Assembly: GCF_003719825.1 (NCBI RefSeq)
Contig: NZ_RIBS01000005.1
Span: 62,001 to 126,000, forward strand
Origin: Montanilutibacter psychrotolerans
GTDB lineage: Bacteria > Pseudomonadota > Gammaproteobacteria > Xanthomonadales > Xanthomonadaceae
Direction: 5' to 3'
Length of the DNA: 64,000 bases
Shown: positions 44,575 through 60,956 of the stretch, one piece after another
Layout: each line of letters starts with the position of its first letter
Numbering within the stretch: the stretch's first letter is position 1
Notes under the pieces: generated by a model
Told to the model about the DNA's origin: nothing
What the model saw: the letters and a program-made list of their open reading frames with translations, nothing else
The model's database searches: none
Made by a program: the position numbers and the translations under genes

Positions 44575-45491
44575 GCGCGGGTGTCATCGTTTGCAGCATC
44601 GTCGTTGTCGAATTCGCTGCTGAGCTGGATTTCGTCCGGGTGGGTGCCCAGCGCGAGCGATTTGACGTAGATCGGCGCCAGCGATCCTTCCTGGACGATC
44701 TCGATCAGTTGCTCCTTGGCCAGTGTCAGCAGCCCGAGGAAGGTCACCACCACACCCAGCTTGCCTTCTTCGGCGGTGAACAGCGACTCGAAGCGGTGAA
44801 ACACGCCGTCGGCCATGCGCTCCAGAAGTTCGCCCATGCGCTGGCGGACACTCAGGGCGTCGCGCTTGATCGCGTGCTGGGTGAACAGCTCGGCGCGCTT
44901 GAACACGTCGTGCAGCGCCAGCAGCATTTCCTTGAGCTCGACCGGCGGCGGCAGCTTGATCGACGCCCGGTCCGGCACGTAGGCCTGCACCGGAGCGGTA
45001 TCGCGGTCCTGGCGGGGCAGAGTGTCCAGGTCCTCGGCGGCCTTCTTGAAGCGTTCGTACTCCTGCAGGCGGCGTACCAGTTCGGCGCGCGGATCGTCCT
45101 CCAGGCTTTCCTCGGTGGCCGCGCGCGGCAGCAGCATGCGCGACTTGATCTCGGCCAGGATGGCGGCCATCACCAGGTAGTCGGCGGCCAGCTCGAAACG
45201 CATCTCGTGCATGGCCTGGATGTAGTCGACGTACTGCTTGGTGATCTCGGCCACCGGGATGTCGAGGATTTCCAGGTTCTGCCGGCGGATGAGGTAGAGC
45301 AGCAGGTCGAGCGGGCCCTCGAACGCGTCGAGGATGACCTCGAGCGCATCGGGCGGGATGTACAGGTCCTGTGGGATCTGCAGCACCGGCTGGCCATGCA
45401 CCATCGCCAGCGGCATTTCCTGCTGCTGCGGGGGCGGGGACGCCGGATTCGGGTTGTGATCGGTCGCGCCAGGCGCGAGGTCGTTGGTCAT
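44571..45491 (-). CDS. scpA: segregation and condensation protein ScpA
   Basis: A 306-residue kleisin. After a 45-residue polar N-terminus comes the Smc-neck-binding region FEGPLDLLLYLIRRQNLEILDIPVAEITKQYVDYI, the helices AADYLVMAAILAEIKSRMLLP, and the C-terminal winged helix contacting the Smc head (VVTFLGLLTLAKEQLIEIVQEGSLAPIYVKSL). It bridges the Smc dimer and, with ScpB, compacts and segregates the chromosome. The first ATG at the end of a long GC-rich open frame was taken. The 388 bases upstream are without a gene. Confidence 0.93.
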   Translation of the reverse strand: MTNDLAPGATDHNPNPASPPPQQQEMPLAMVHGQPVLQIPQDLYIPPDALEVILDAFEGPLDLLLYLIRRQNLEILDIPVAEITKQYVDYIQAMHEMRFELAADYLVMAAILAEIKSRMLLPRAATEESLEDDPRAELVRRLQEYERFKKAAEDLDTLPRQDRDTAPVQAYVPDRASIKLPPPVELKEMLLALHDVFKRAELFTQHAIKRDALSVRQRMGELLERMADGVFHRFESLFTAEEGKLGVVVTFLGLLTLAKEQLIEIVQEGSLAPIYVKSLALGTHPDEIQLSSEFDNDDAANDDTRA

Positions 45492-45879
45492 GCGATGCCG
45501 GCCCCCTCCGGGCCGCGGGCACTGCGTTTGCTGCTTGCGGGCGGCCAGGACGGGCCGCCTCGTTGGTCGAATGCTTGCTGGACAGCAGGTGCTACGGACT
45601 GCGGAAGGTCGTTGCCGACAGGCCCAAGGCTCCGGCGTGCGCATCACGCGGGTGCGTGGCGGCGGGGCTTGCTGGGCGTGGGGCGAGGTGGGCAGCTTGC
45701 CGTGCGTGGCGGGGCACGGGGATCGCGGTGGACGTTGCCTGGACCGCGACTGGCCGCTGCTTCCGGCCTCATGTGGAGCTAGCGTACGGGCTGATCCGTG
45801 CCCTGTCCAGCCAGTACCTGAGCGGCGCATGGCTACAATCGCCGCGGGCCCCGACCGGGGCGACTGGAAAACTCCCTGA
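45492..45879. other. divergent intergenic region of about 390 bases
   Basis: Between scpA (minus) and yciI (plus). The plus-strand promoter has TACAAT at 45834-45839, about 40 bases before yciI; a CCCCG-AC-CGGGG hairpin would lie in the yciI leader. No scpA promoter is obvious. Open frames extend scpA upstream but lack ribosome sites. Confidence 0.5.
45834..45839 (+). promoter_or_regulatory. -10 box of the yciI-bolA unit
   Basis: TACAAT preceded by GGC, the usual GC-TACAAT context seen before several genes in this window. Confidence 0.45.
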
Positions 45880-46179
45880 ATGTGGTACGTGATCGAAGGC
45901 TATGACGGCGCCGATGTGCTGGCGCAACGACTCGCGGCAAGGCCGCAGCACCTGGCGCGACTGACCGCGCTGCGCGACGGCGGCCGGCTCCTGCTGGCCG
46001 GCCCGTGTCCGGCCATCGACGCCGAAGACCCGGGCCCGGCGGGCTTCAGCGGCAGCGTCGTGATCGCCGAGTTCGAATCGCTACAGGACGCCCGCGCCTG
46101 GGCCGATGCCGATCCCTATGTTGCGGCCGGTGTCTACCAGCGGGTCGAGGTGCGACCGTTCCGCAAGGTGCTGCCGTGA
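45880..46179 (+). CDS. YciI family protein
   Basis: A 99-residue ferredoxin-fold protein: [44 protein letters not shown], the central [30 protein letters not shown] and a final [12 protein letters not shown]. The conserved His and Asp of the YciI active-site cleft (QHLARL; ADADPY) are present. YciI-like proteins include dehydrohalogenases, but the usual role is unknown. In many Proteobacteria it sits next to septation protein A or BolA; here its stop overlaps the bolA GTG start. Confidence 0.9.
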   Translation: MWYVIEGYDGADVLAQRLAARPQHLARLTALRDGGRLLLAGPCPAIDAEDPGPAGFSGSVVIAEFESLQDARAWADADPYVAAGVYQRVEVRPFRKVLP

Positions 46180-46466
46180 GCGATGCCGGACCCGGCACGC
46201 GCCGGGTCGCGGCCATCCGCGCGGCAATCGAGGCTGCGCTGACGCCGGTGTCGCTGGAGATCGAGGACGAAAGCCACCGCCACGCCGGCCACGCCGGTGC
46301 ACGGGACGGGCGCGGCCACTTTCGTGTCGACGTGGTCAGCGCGGCGTTCGTCGGGATGGCGCCATTGGCCCGGCATCGCGCGGTGTACGCGGCGGTCGGT
46401 GCGCTGATGGACACCGACATCCACGCGCTGGCAATCCGTGCGCGGACACCGGATGAGGCGAGCTAA
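46176..46466 (+). CDS. bolA: BolA family protein
   Basis: A 96-residue Bol[67 protein letters not shown] carries the class II KH-like fold and the metal-interacting His cluster (HRHAGH and later RHR). BolA partners monothiol glutaredoxins in iron-sulphur trafficking and affects cell shape. It starts at GTG 46176 inside a GTGA overlap with yciI, so it is translationally coupled. Confidence 0.9.
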   Translation: MSDAGPGTRRVAAIRAAIEAALTPVSLEIEDESHRHAGHAGARDGRGHFRVDVVSAAFVGMAPLARHRAVYAAVGALMDTDIHALAIRARTPDEAS

Positions 46467-46662
46467 GGTGGCCTGAGGCGGCGAAGGCGCGCCGGGTTCG
46501 ACGGACATCGCGTGGCCGAACCCGCTTGCGGGTAGCGTCGCGCGTCCCGATGCACCCCCCTCATCCAGGAAGCCCCTCAGAAGCGATCGCGGTATGTCTG
46601 GTCGCCCGGGTGATGGCGGCCGACGCAGCGCGTGTCGGCGTTGGCGTGTGCGTCCAGGCCGG

Positions 46663-47418
46663 TCAGGCGCACCAATGCACGTGCAGTGGCCGGCCGTGTT
46701 GGGTGTCCAGCGCGGCGACGATCGGCCACTGGGCCACCTCGCTGCTGCTCATCGCCGTTGCCAGCGCCGCGCGCGATGGAGCACCGCGCAACAGCAGCAG
46801 GCAGCTGTGTGCGTTTGCCAGGCCGGCCGGGGTCAGGCCGATCCTGGGGCCGAACTCGCCCGGCGCCGCGTCGATGCCCGGGTCGATCGCGGCATAGGGA
46901 ACGCGGCTTTCCAGGACCGCGCGCAGCCCGAAGCTGCCCGGCACCAGCGACCCGATCCGCCCGTCCGCCCCCATCGCCAGCACCAGCACGCTGGTGGGCT
47001 GCCGCGCATAGTTGTTGGCGATCGCGACGGCGTCGCCGATACGACGGCCGGCCTGCGTCAACGGCTCAAGGCGCGCCGCCGCGGCGAGGTTCTGCAGCAG
47101 GTTCTGGCGCAGGAAGCGCGCGTGGCTGTCGGGGTCGTCGGGCAGTAGCCAGAGTTCGTCGATCAGGGTCACATCGACGCGATGCCAGTCCAGCGGCGCC
47201 TTCGACAGGACGCGATAAACCTGCGCCAGACCCGTGTCGGCGGCCAGCAACAGACGGACCCGCGGACGATTCTGGAGCTCGCGACGCAGCTCGCCGGCGA
47301 TGCAGACCGCTGCGGCCCAGGCCCAGGCCTCGGTATCGCGGTGCGCGTGAAGCACGTATCGCGCGGTCTCGGGAACCGCGGTGGCTCGAAGGTCGGTGCT
47401 GGCGTGGTCCAGGCTCAT
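46663..47418 (-). CDS. 6-phosphogluconolactonase-like protein, catalytic His replaced
   Basis: A 251-residue member of the NagB/6-phosphogluconolactonase superfamily. VDVTLIDELWLLPDDPDSHARFLRQNLL matches the substrate-binding DERWVP.DH.DSN block, and AMGADGRIGSLVPG matches the G.G.DGHTASLFPG active-site loop. In characterised 6-phosphogluconolactonases the His of DGH is catalytic; here it is Arg154. The protein may be inactive, use another residue, or bind sugar phosphates for regulation. It is isolated between bolA and smc and not near zwf or other pentose-phosphate genes. Confidence 0.7.
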   Translation of the reverse strand: MSLDHASTDLRATAVPETARYVLHAHRDTEAWAWAAAVCIAGELRRELQNRPRVRLLLAADTGLAQVYRVLSKAPLDWHRVDVTLIDELWLLPDDPDSHARFLRQNLLQNLAAAARLEPLTQAGRRIGDAVAIANNYARQPTSVLVLAMGADGRIGSLVPGSFGLRAVLESRVPYAAIDPGIDAAPGEFGPRIGLTPAGLANAHSCLLLLRGAPSRAALATAMSSSEVAQWPIVAALDTQHGRPLHVHWCA

Positions 47419-47649
47419 ATCGGGATTTGACGCAAGAGCCGTGCCGTTGGTTTCCGTGACGGCGTTTGCAGATCAGCTGGCAGTCAGGTCACGAATCCGC
47501 GATCGGATTTTCCTGCGGGGGCGGAAACTGCCGCCGCGCGTCAATGCCGGTCACATCGAAGCGGTCCCGACCCGGGCGGCTGCGCCCTCGGCCGATGGGT
47601 GCTTCCGGCACGCCGTCCGAGGCAGCATCCGGTGGCCCCGCGGCCCCGC

Positions 47650-47655
47650 TATACT
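47650..47655 (+). promoter_or_regulatory. -10 box of smc
   Basis: TATACT (five of six matches), giving a leader of about 125 bases before the smc ATG. -35 is poor. Confidence 0.5.
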
Positions 47656-47684
47656 GCCGGACATTGTTGCCAAACGGCAGGGAT

Positions 47685-47713
47685 GCGCCCAATCAAATCA
47701 ATGGCTTGGGCGC
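47685..47713 (+). promoter_or_regulatory. stem-loop in the smc leader
   Basis: GCGCCCAA (47685-47692) and TTGGGCGC (47706-47713) are a perfect 8-bp inverted repeat around a 13-base AT-rich loop, starting about 24 bases after the predicted transcription start. It could be an RNA structure or a repressor site. Confidence 0.5.
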
Positions 47714-47788
47714 GAAATCCAACCTGGTTTTCCAACCCGTTCCAGCATCATTGGCGCCCCTGGTGGCGCGCCAGAGGCACTCCGTCGC

Positions 47789-51292
<3,504 letters not shown>

Positions 51293-51390
51293 GCGGTCGG
51301 CGTCGTGCGCGCAGATCGCCAGCCAAACAACCAGACCGGATTCACCGTGTTGCCGGGTCCCGCGCGGACTGCACACCAAGGGAGAAGTAA

Positions 51391-52140
51391 ATGTCGGACG
51401 TGACCCTGCTGCGGATCGGAATCCTGATCGCCGGCCTGATCCTGATCGCCGCGATCGTGTTTTTCGGGCGTCCACGCAAGCCCGGTCAGGGCAAGCGGGT
51501 GGCACGCGAGGCACGCGGCAGCAAGACGGAGGACGCGGGCAGGGTGGAGCCGACGCTGGGCGAGCAACTGGCCGCGGCGCAAGGCGCCAGTGACGGCGAT
51601 GCTGCAACGCAGGCGGAGCTGGATCTCATCGACCGGACGCCCGATGGCCATGCCGCCAACAGCGATCTCGGCCGCCGTGTCAGTGACGAGTTCGACAAGA
51701 TCGTGACCTTGTACCTGGCCGCCCGCGCCGGCGAGAAACTGCATGGACCGGACATCGTGGTCGCGGCCGAGAAGGCCGGGCTGGTCTACGGCCACATGGG
51801 CGTTTTCCACCGCCTGGTCGAAGGCCACCCCGAGCGCGGTCCGGTGTTCAGCGTCGCCAACATCATGAAGCCCGGCAGTTTCGACATGGGCGACATCCAA
51901 TCGCTGGAAACGCCGGCGATCGCGTTCTTCCTGACGCTGCCGGCGCCGGTGGCCGCACTGGATGCCTGGGAAACCATGCTGCCCACCGCCGAACGCATGG
52001 CAGAACTGCTGGGCGGCATCGTGCTCGACGAGCAGCGCAATGCACTCGGCCGCCAGCGTGTGGCGCACCTGCGCGACGAACTGCGCGCCTACGACCGCCA
52101 GCGCGAGGCGCCGCCGCTGACCAAGCCCGCGCGCTGGTAG
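51391..52140 (+). CDS. zipA: cell division protein ZipA
   Basis: A 249-residue protein: one N-terminal membrane helix (LLRIGILIAGLILIAAIVFF), a charged linker, and a C-terminal FtsZ-binding domain from about residue 115 (VTLYLAARAGEKLHGPDIVVAAEKAGLVYGHMGVFHRL ... VFSVANIMKPGSFD ... TPAIAFFLTLPAP). ZipA tethers FtsZ rings to the inner membrane during division. GGGAGAAG precedes the ATG. The linker is short compared with E. coli, as usual in this family. Confidence 0.92.
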   Translation: MSDVTLLRIGILIAGLILIAAIVFFGRPRKPGQGKRVAREARGSKTEDAGRVEPTLGEQLAAAQGASDGDAATQAELDLIDRTPDGHAANSDLGRRVSDEFDKIVTLYLAARAGEKLHGPDIVVAAEKAGLVYGHMGVFHRLVEGHPERGPVFSVANIMKPGSFDMGDIQSLETPAIAFFLTLPAPVAALDAWETMLPTAERMAELLGGIVLDEQRNALGRQRVAHLRDELRAYDRQREAPPLTKPARW

Positions 52141-52370
52141 CGCGCCTGTCGGCACGCAACCTCACGGTTCCGGTGCGGATCGATGCGAAGGCCGGCGATA
52201 TCGCGCCTTCGTTCGGGTCGTCATCGGACGATGCGGTCGGGTCTGCTGCCGGCATTGGCCGACAGCGCGGAGCGATCGGGCCACGCCCATGATCGCGACC
52301 GGGCGACGTGCCTGCGCTGGCGCCCACGCCTTTCCCTCCGCGAATCGTCCGCCCGGACTCCGCGCCCTGA

Positions 52371-54774
<2,404 letters not shown>

Positions 54775-54778
<4 letters not shown>

Positions 54779-55755
54779 GCACCCACTGGCACCCCACGGC
54801 GAGCTTCACGGCATTGCGTCTGCGGGCCGCGCTCAATGCGCGCCTGCGCGGCTACTTCGCCGAGCGCGGCGTCACCGAGGTGGAGACTCCGGTGATGTCG
54901 GTCGCCGGTAACACTGATGCCAACATCGCCTCGTTCTCGCTGGAGTTCAGCGGCCGCACCGACGGCGCGCCGCGTACGCGCTGGTTGCGGACCTCGCCCG
55001 AGTTCCCGCTCAAGCGCCTGCTCGCGGCGGGCTTTGGCGATTGCTACGAACTGGGCCGCGTGTTCCGCGATGGCGAAGCCGGCGGCCGCCATAACCCCGA
55101 GTTCACGATGCTCGAGTGGTACCGCACCGGATGGGACCACACGCGCCTGGTCGGTGAAACCGCCGAGCTGGTCAACGCCGCTCTGGCACTGGTGGATCGT
55201 CATGCGCCCCTGGACACGGTGAGCTATCGCGAGCTGTACCGGGAGCGCCTGGGCATCGACACCGAAACGGCGGATGTCGCGCAATTGCGCTCCGCACTGG
55301 GCGATGTCGTGATCAATCCCGATGGCCTGGTGCGCGACGACTGGCTGGACCTGCTGATGACCCATCGCCTGCAGCCGACGTTCGATCCGCAGCGCCTGCT
55401 CGCCGTGGTCAACTACCCGGCATCGCAGTGCGCGTTGGCGCGCCTTCGCCGTGAGCCCGATGGACGTGCGGTCGCGGAGCGCTTCGAGCTTTACCTGGGG
55501 CCGCTGGAACTGGCCAATGGTTACCACGAGTTGGCCGACGCCGCCGAGCAGGGCGCGCGATTCGATCGCGATCGGCAGATGCGCCACGCACGTGGGCAGG
55601 CGGCGCCGCCGCGCGACGAACACCTGCTGGCCGCGCTCGCCGATGGCTTCCCCGACTGCGCCGGCGTGGCGCTGGGTGTCGACCGCCTCATGATGGCGAT
55701 GCTGGGAACGGGCAGCATTGCCGATGTGCTGGCCTTCGACTTCGCGCGCGCCTGA
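54775..55755 (+). CDS. epmA: EF-P--(R)-beta-lysine ligase EpmA (PoxA/GenX)
   Basis: A 326-residue class II lysyl-tRNA-synthetase paralogue lacking the anticodon domain. Motif 2 (RTSPEFPLKRLLAAGFGDCYELGRVFRDGE, then HNPEFTMLEWYRTGWD) and motif 3 (GVALGVDRLMMAML) are clear, as is ELANGYHELADA. EpmA attaches beta-lysine to a conserved Lys of elongation factor P, helping ribosomes pass polyproline. No epmB or efp gene is in the window. Its start overlaps the short frame after ligA. Confidence 0.92.
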
Positions 55756-55883
55756 TGCGGGCGGTGCATGTGGTTGGCAGACGCGTGAATGGACACTGCA
55801 CAATGCGCGGCAACGCGCGAACTGTGATCCAGGGTTCATGTTGCATGGTTAGATTTCGCTACATCGTCGCCAACGGGGGTTGA
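55755..55883 (+). other. 42-codon micro-ORF coupled to the epmA stop
   Basis: TGATG at the epmA stop gives ATG 55755; the frame (MRAVHVVGRRVNGHCTMRGN...) runs 42 codons to a TGA two bases before the ATG of the DUF3011 gene. It has no family features. It fills the whole 130-base gap, as do similar frames elsewhere in the window. Confidence 0.25.
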
Positions 55884-55885
55884 CC

Positions 55886-56590
55886 ATGCACAAGCACACC
55901 GTCGCGACACTCGCGCTGATGGTCGCCGTGCTGTGGCCAGCGCGTGATGCGGTTGCGCAGCAGGCGGAGCGTCAGCCCGGCGGGCGCTACCTGCAGTGCG
56001 AATCCATTGGTGGCCGCACGCGCGAGTGCGCGGTCGCGGCCGATGACGAAGTGCAACTGTCGCGTCAGCTGTCGCGCATGCCCTGCGTGGAGGGCCGCAG
56101 CTGGGGTCGCAATCGCGATGCCATCTGGGTTTCCAGTGGCTGCCGCGCACAGTTCGCGGTGACCGGTCACGGCGAGGGGCGCACGCTGCGTTGCGAGTCG
56201 CGCGACGGACGTTCGACCCATTGCCCGGCCGATACGCGCGAGGGCGTCCAGTTGCAGCGCCAGTTGTCCAAGAGCCAGTGCATCTTCGGCGAGGACTGGG
56301 GCTGGGACGAGCAGGCCATCTGGGTAACCGACGGGTGTCGCGCCGATTTCCTGGTTCCCGGTGGGCGCCACGCCGACGCGGCCATGCAGCGCGTGCGCTG
56401 CGAATCCAAGGGCGGTGGCCACGCGAGCTGCGACGCCGACGCGGGCCCGAACGTGCGGTTGCTGCGACAGCTGTCGGATGCGCCTTGTGTCGAAGGGCAG
56501 AGCTGGGGAGTGCGACCGGGTGAGATCTGGGTCGACCACGGTTGTCGCGGCGATTTCGAGTTCCAGCGCGCCACCCAGGACCCCCGTTGA
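55886..56590 (+). CDS. exported protein with three DUF3011 repeats
   Basis: A 234-residue exported protein. After a signal peptide ending RDAVAQQ come three copies of a 55-60 residue unit, each running C-E-S ... (T/A)-x-C ... V-x-L-x-R-Q-L-S ... C-(V/I)-x-G-x-x-W-G ... I-W-V-x-x-G-C-R-x-x-F. Each unit has four Cys, consistent with two disulfides, and the repeats start near residues 37, 106 and 173. DUF3011 modules resemble small lectin or cyanovirin-like folds in spacing, but function is unknown. GGGGG precedes the ATG. Confidence 0.85.
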   Translation: MHKHTVATLALMVAVLWPARDAVAQQAERQPGGRYLQCESIGGRTRECAVAADDEVQLSRQLSRMPCVEGRSWGRNRDAIWVSSGCRAQFAVTGHGEGRTLRCESRDGRSTHCPADTREGVQLQRQLSKSQCIFGEDWGWDEQAIWVTDGCRADFLVPGGRHADAAMQRVRCESKGGGHASCDADAGPNVRLLRQLSDAPCVEGQSWGVRPGEIWVDHGCRGDFEFQRATQDPR

Positions 56591-56593
56591 TCG

Positions 56594-56611
56594 CCCCGGC
56601 CGCGGCCGGGG
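56594..56611. terminator. GC-rich palindrome after the DUF3011 gene
   Basis: CCCCGGCC-GC-GGCCGGGG is an 18-base perfect palindrome three bases after the stop. Lack of a T-run makes intrinsic termination uncertain. Confidence 0.4.
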
Positions 56612-56701
56612 TGCCCGAGGCAGTGCCCGCCGGCGTGACTGCCGGTTGCATGCCGGCGCCTTGACCGGGAGCATGTCGCGATCTGTATCGGGAACCGCAC
56701 C

Positions 56702-57775
56702 ATGAGCGACACCACCAGCCACGACAGCATCGATTTCGACCGTTATGACCGCATCCGCCCGATCCGATGGACCGGCGATGCGCTGGAACTGCTGGACCAG
56801 CGCAAGTTGCCGTTCACCGTCGAGTACGTCACCTGCACCGACAGCGACGCGGTTGCCGCGGCCATCCACGCCCTGACCGTGCGCGGCGCGCCGGCGATCG
56901 GTATTGCCGCTGCCTGGGGCGTGGTGCTGGCTGCGCGTACCGTGGACGCCGACGACGGCACCCAGGCAGCCACCCGGCTCGCGCCGGCAATGCAGCGACT
57001 CAACGACGCCCGCCCGACCGCGGTCAACCTGGCCTGGGCGCTGGCGCGCATGCGTCGCGTGCTGGCGGCATCGGGTGCCGATTGGCGCGAAGTGATCACG
57101 CGCGAAGCCGACGCGATCGCCAGCGAGGACCTGGCCGCGAACCGTCGCATGGGCGCGCTGGGTGCGGCTTTGATCGCTCCCGGCAGCGGCGTGCTGACCC
57201 ATTGCAACACCGGCTCGCTGGCCACCGCCGGCTTCGGTACCGCACTGGGCGTCATTCGCGCCGGCGTCGCCCAGGGGCGCATCGACAAGGTGTACGCCGG
57301 CGAGACCCGCCCGTGGCTACAGGGCGCGCGCCTCACGGCGTGGGAGCTGCAGCAGGACGGCATCGCCCCGACCCTGGTCGCCGATGCCGCTGCCGCGCAC
57401 CTGATGAGCACCGGCGCGGTGCAGTGGGTGGTGGTGGGCGCCGATCGCATCTGCGCCAACGGCGATACGGCCAACAAGATCGGCACCTACCAGCTGGCGA
57501 TCGCCGCGCGCCACCACGGCGTGAAGTTCATGGTCGCCGCGCCGTCCTCGACGGTCGACATGGACACGGCGTCGGGCGATCTCATCCACATCGAGGAGCG
57601 CGATCCGGGCGAGTTGTTCGCCGTGGGCGGGGTGCGTACCGCGGCGGCCGAGATCGATGCCTGGAACCCGGTTTTCGACGTCACCCCGCACGCCCTGATC
57701 GACGCGATCGTCACCGAACGTGGCGTGATCGAGCGCCCCGACGGCGCTGCGATGCGGGCCGCGTTCGGCGGCTGA
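56702..57775 (+). CDS. mtnA: S-methyl-5-thioribose-1-phosphate isomerase MtnA
   Basis: A 357-residue isomerase. Family blocks: [37 protein letters not shown], the catalytic Cys168 in [32 protein letters not shown] and Asp248 in [13 protein letters not shown] with the NKIGTYQLA segment. MtnA converts methylthioribose-1-phosphate to the ribulose form in the methionine salvage pathway. No other mtn gene is adjacent; the aminotransferase/omega-amidase pair 16 kb away could supply the last step. It is upstream of gyrA with 246 bases between. Confidence 0.94.
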   Translation: MSDTTSHDSIDFDRYDRIRPIRWTGDALELLDQRKLPFTVEYVTCTDSDAVAAAIHALTVRGAPAIGIAAAWGVVLAARTVDADDGTQAATRLAPAMQRLNDARPTAVNLAWALARMRRVLAASGADWREVITREADAIASEDLAANRRMGALGAALIAPGSGVLTHCNTGSLATAGFGTALGVIRAGVAQGRIDKVYAGETRPWLQGARLTAWELQQDGIAPTLVADAAAAHLMSTGAVQWVVVGADRICANGDTANKIGTYQLAIAARHHGVKFMVAAPSSTVDMDTASGDLIHIEERDPGELFAVGGVRTAAAEIDAWNPVFDVTPHALIDAIVTERGVIERPDGAAMRAAFGG

Positions 57776-57864
57776 GCGCCATTTGCCCGTCGCGAGCGCG
57801 AAAAACGCACGTAACCCATTGTTTCTGCGTAGGAATGGGGCCGCTTCGAGTGGCCGTTTCGTGC

Positions 57865-57870
57865 TAGGAT
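57865..57870 (+). promoter_or_regulatory. extended -10 of gyrA
   Basis: TAGGAT preceded by TGC, an extended -10 (TGnTANNAT), within the only AT-richer patch of the mtnA-gyrA gap. It gives a leader of about 145 bases. Confidence 0.45.
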
Positions 57871-58021
57871 TTAACGTCTTTCTGATGCCGCCCCGGGCGC
57901 GCTGCGAAACACGCGCCCGCGGGCGCGTTTTGGCAGGGCCACCAGGGCCACAGTCCAGCCGCGAATCCCTCGCAAGAGCCCGCGCACCCGTGCGCGGACA
58001 CTCAACAAGAACGGAAACCTG

Positions 58022-60778
<2,757 letters not shown>

Positions 60779-60815
60779 TGCCGCCGCCGTTTCGACGGCG
60801 ATTCCGGCAAGCAGG

Positions 60816-60841
60816 AAACCCGGCGAAAGCCGGGTTTTTTG
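60816..60841 (+). terminator. rho-independent terminator of gyrA
   Basis: AAACCCGGC-GAAA-GCCGGGTTT followed by TTT, a perfect stem with a GNRA tetraloop, 37 bases after the gyrA stop. Confidence 0.92.
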
Positions 60842-60926
60842 TTGCCCCCGCCCGGCGATGGAGCGCGCGACCGAGGCGGGGTCCACGTCGTCACCAACGC
60901 GCCGATTCGTGACCGGAATCGCGGTC

Positions 60927-60932
60927 TATACT
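60927..60932 (+). promoter_or_regulatory. -10 box of the alpha-2-macroglobulin gene
   Basis: TATACT, about 24 bases before the ATG, between the gyrA terminator and a strong AGGAGG ribosome site. Confidence 0.5.
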
Positions 60933-60956
60933 CGGCCCCAATTCCAGGAGGAACGC

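Larger units (their letters stand above)
47419..47788. other. divergent intergenic region upstream of smc
   Basis: About 370 bases between the lactonase-like gene and smc. It holds the smc -10 (TATACT, 47650-47655) and a leader hairpin at 47685-47713. No gene is supported in it. Confidence 0.5.

Noticed and set aside
45492-45879. Possible structural RNA in the gap between scpA and yciI
   Set aside because: No match to tmRNA, 6S, SRP or RNase P landmarks; only a promoter and a minor hairpin are seen.
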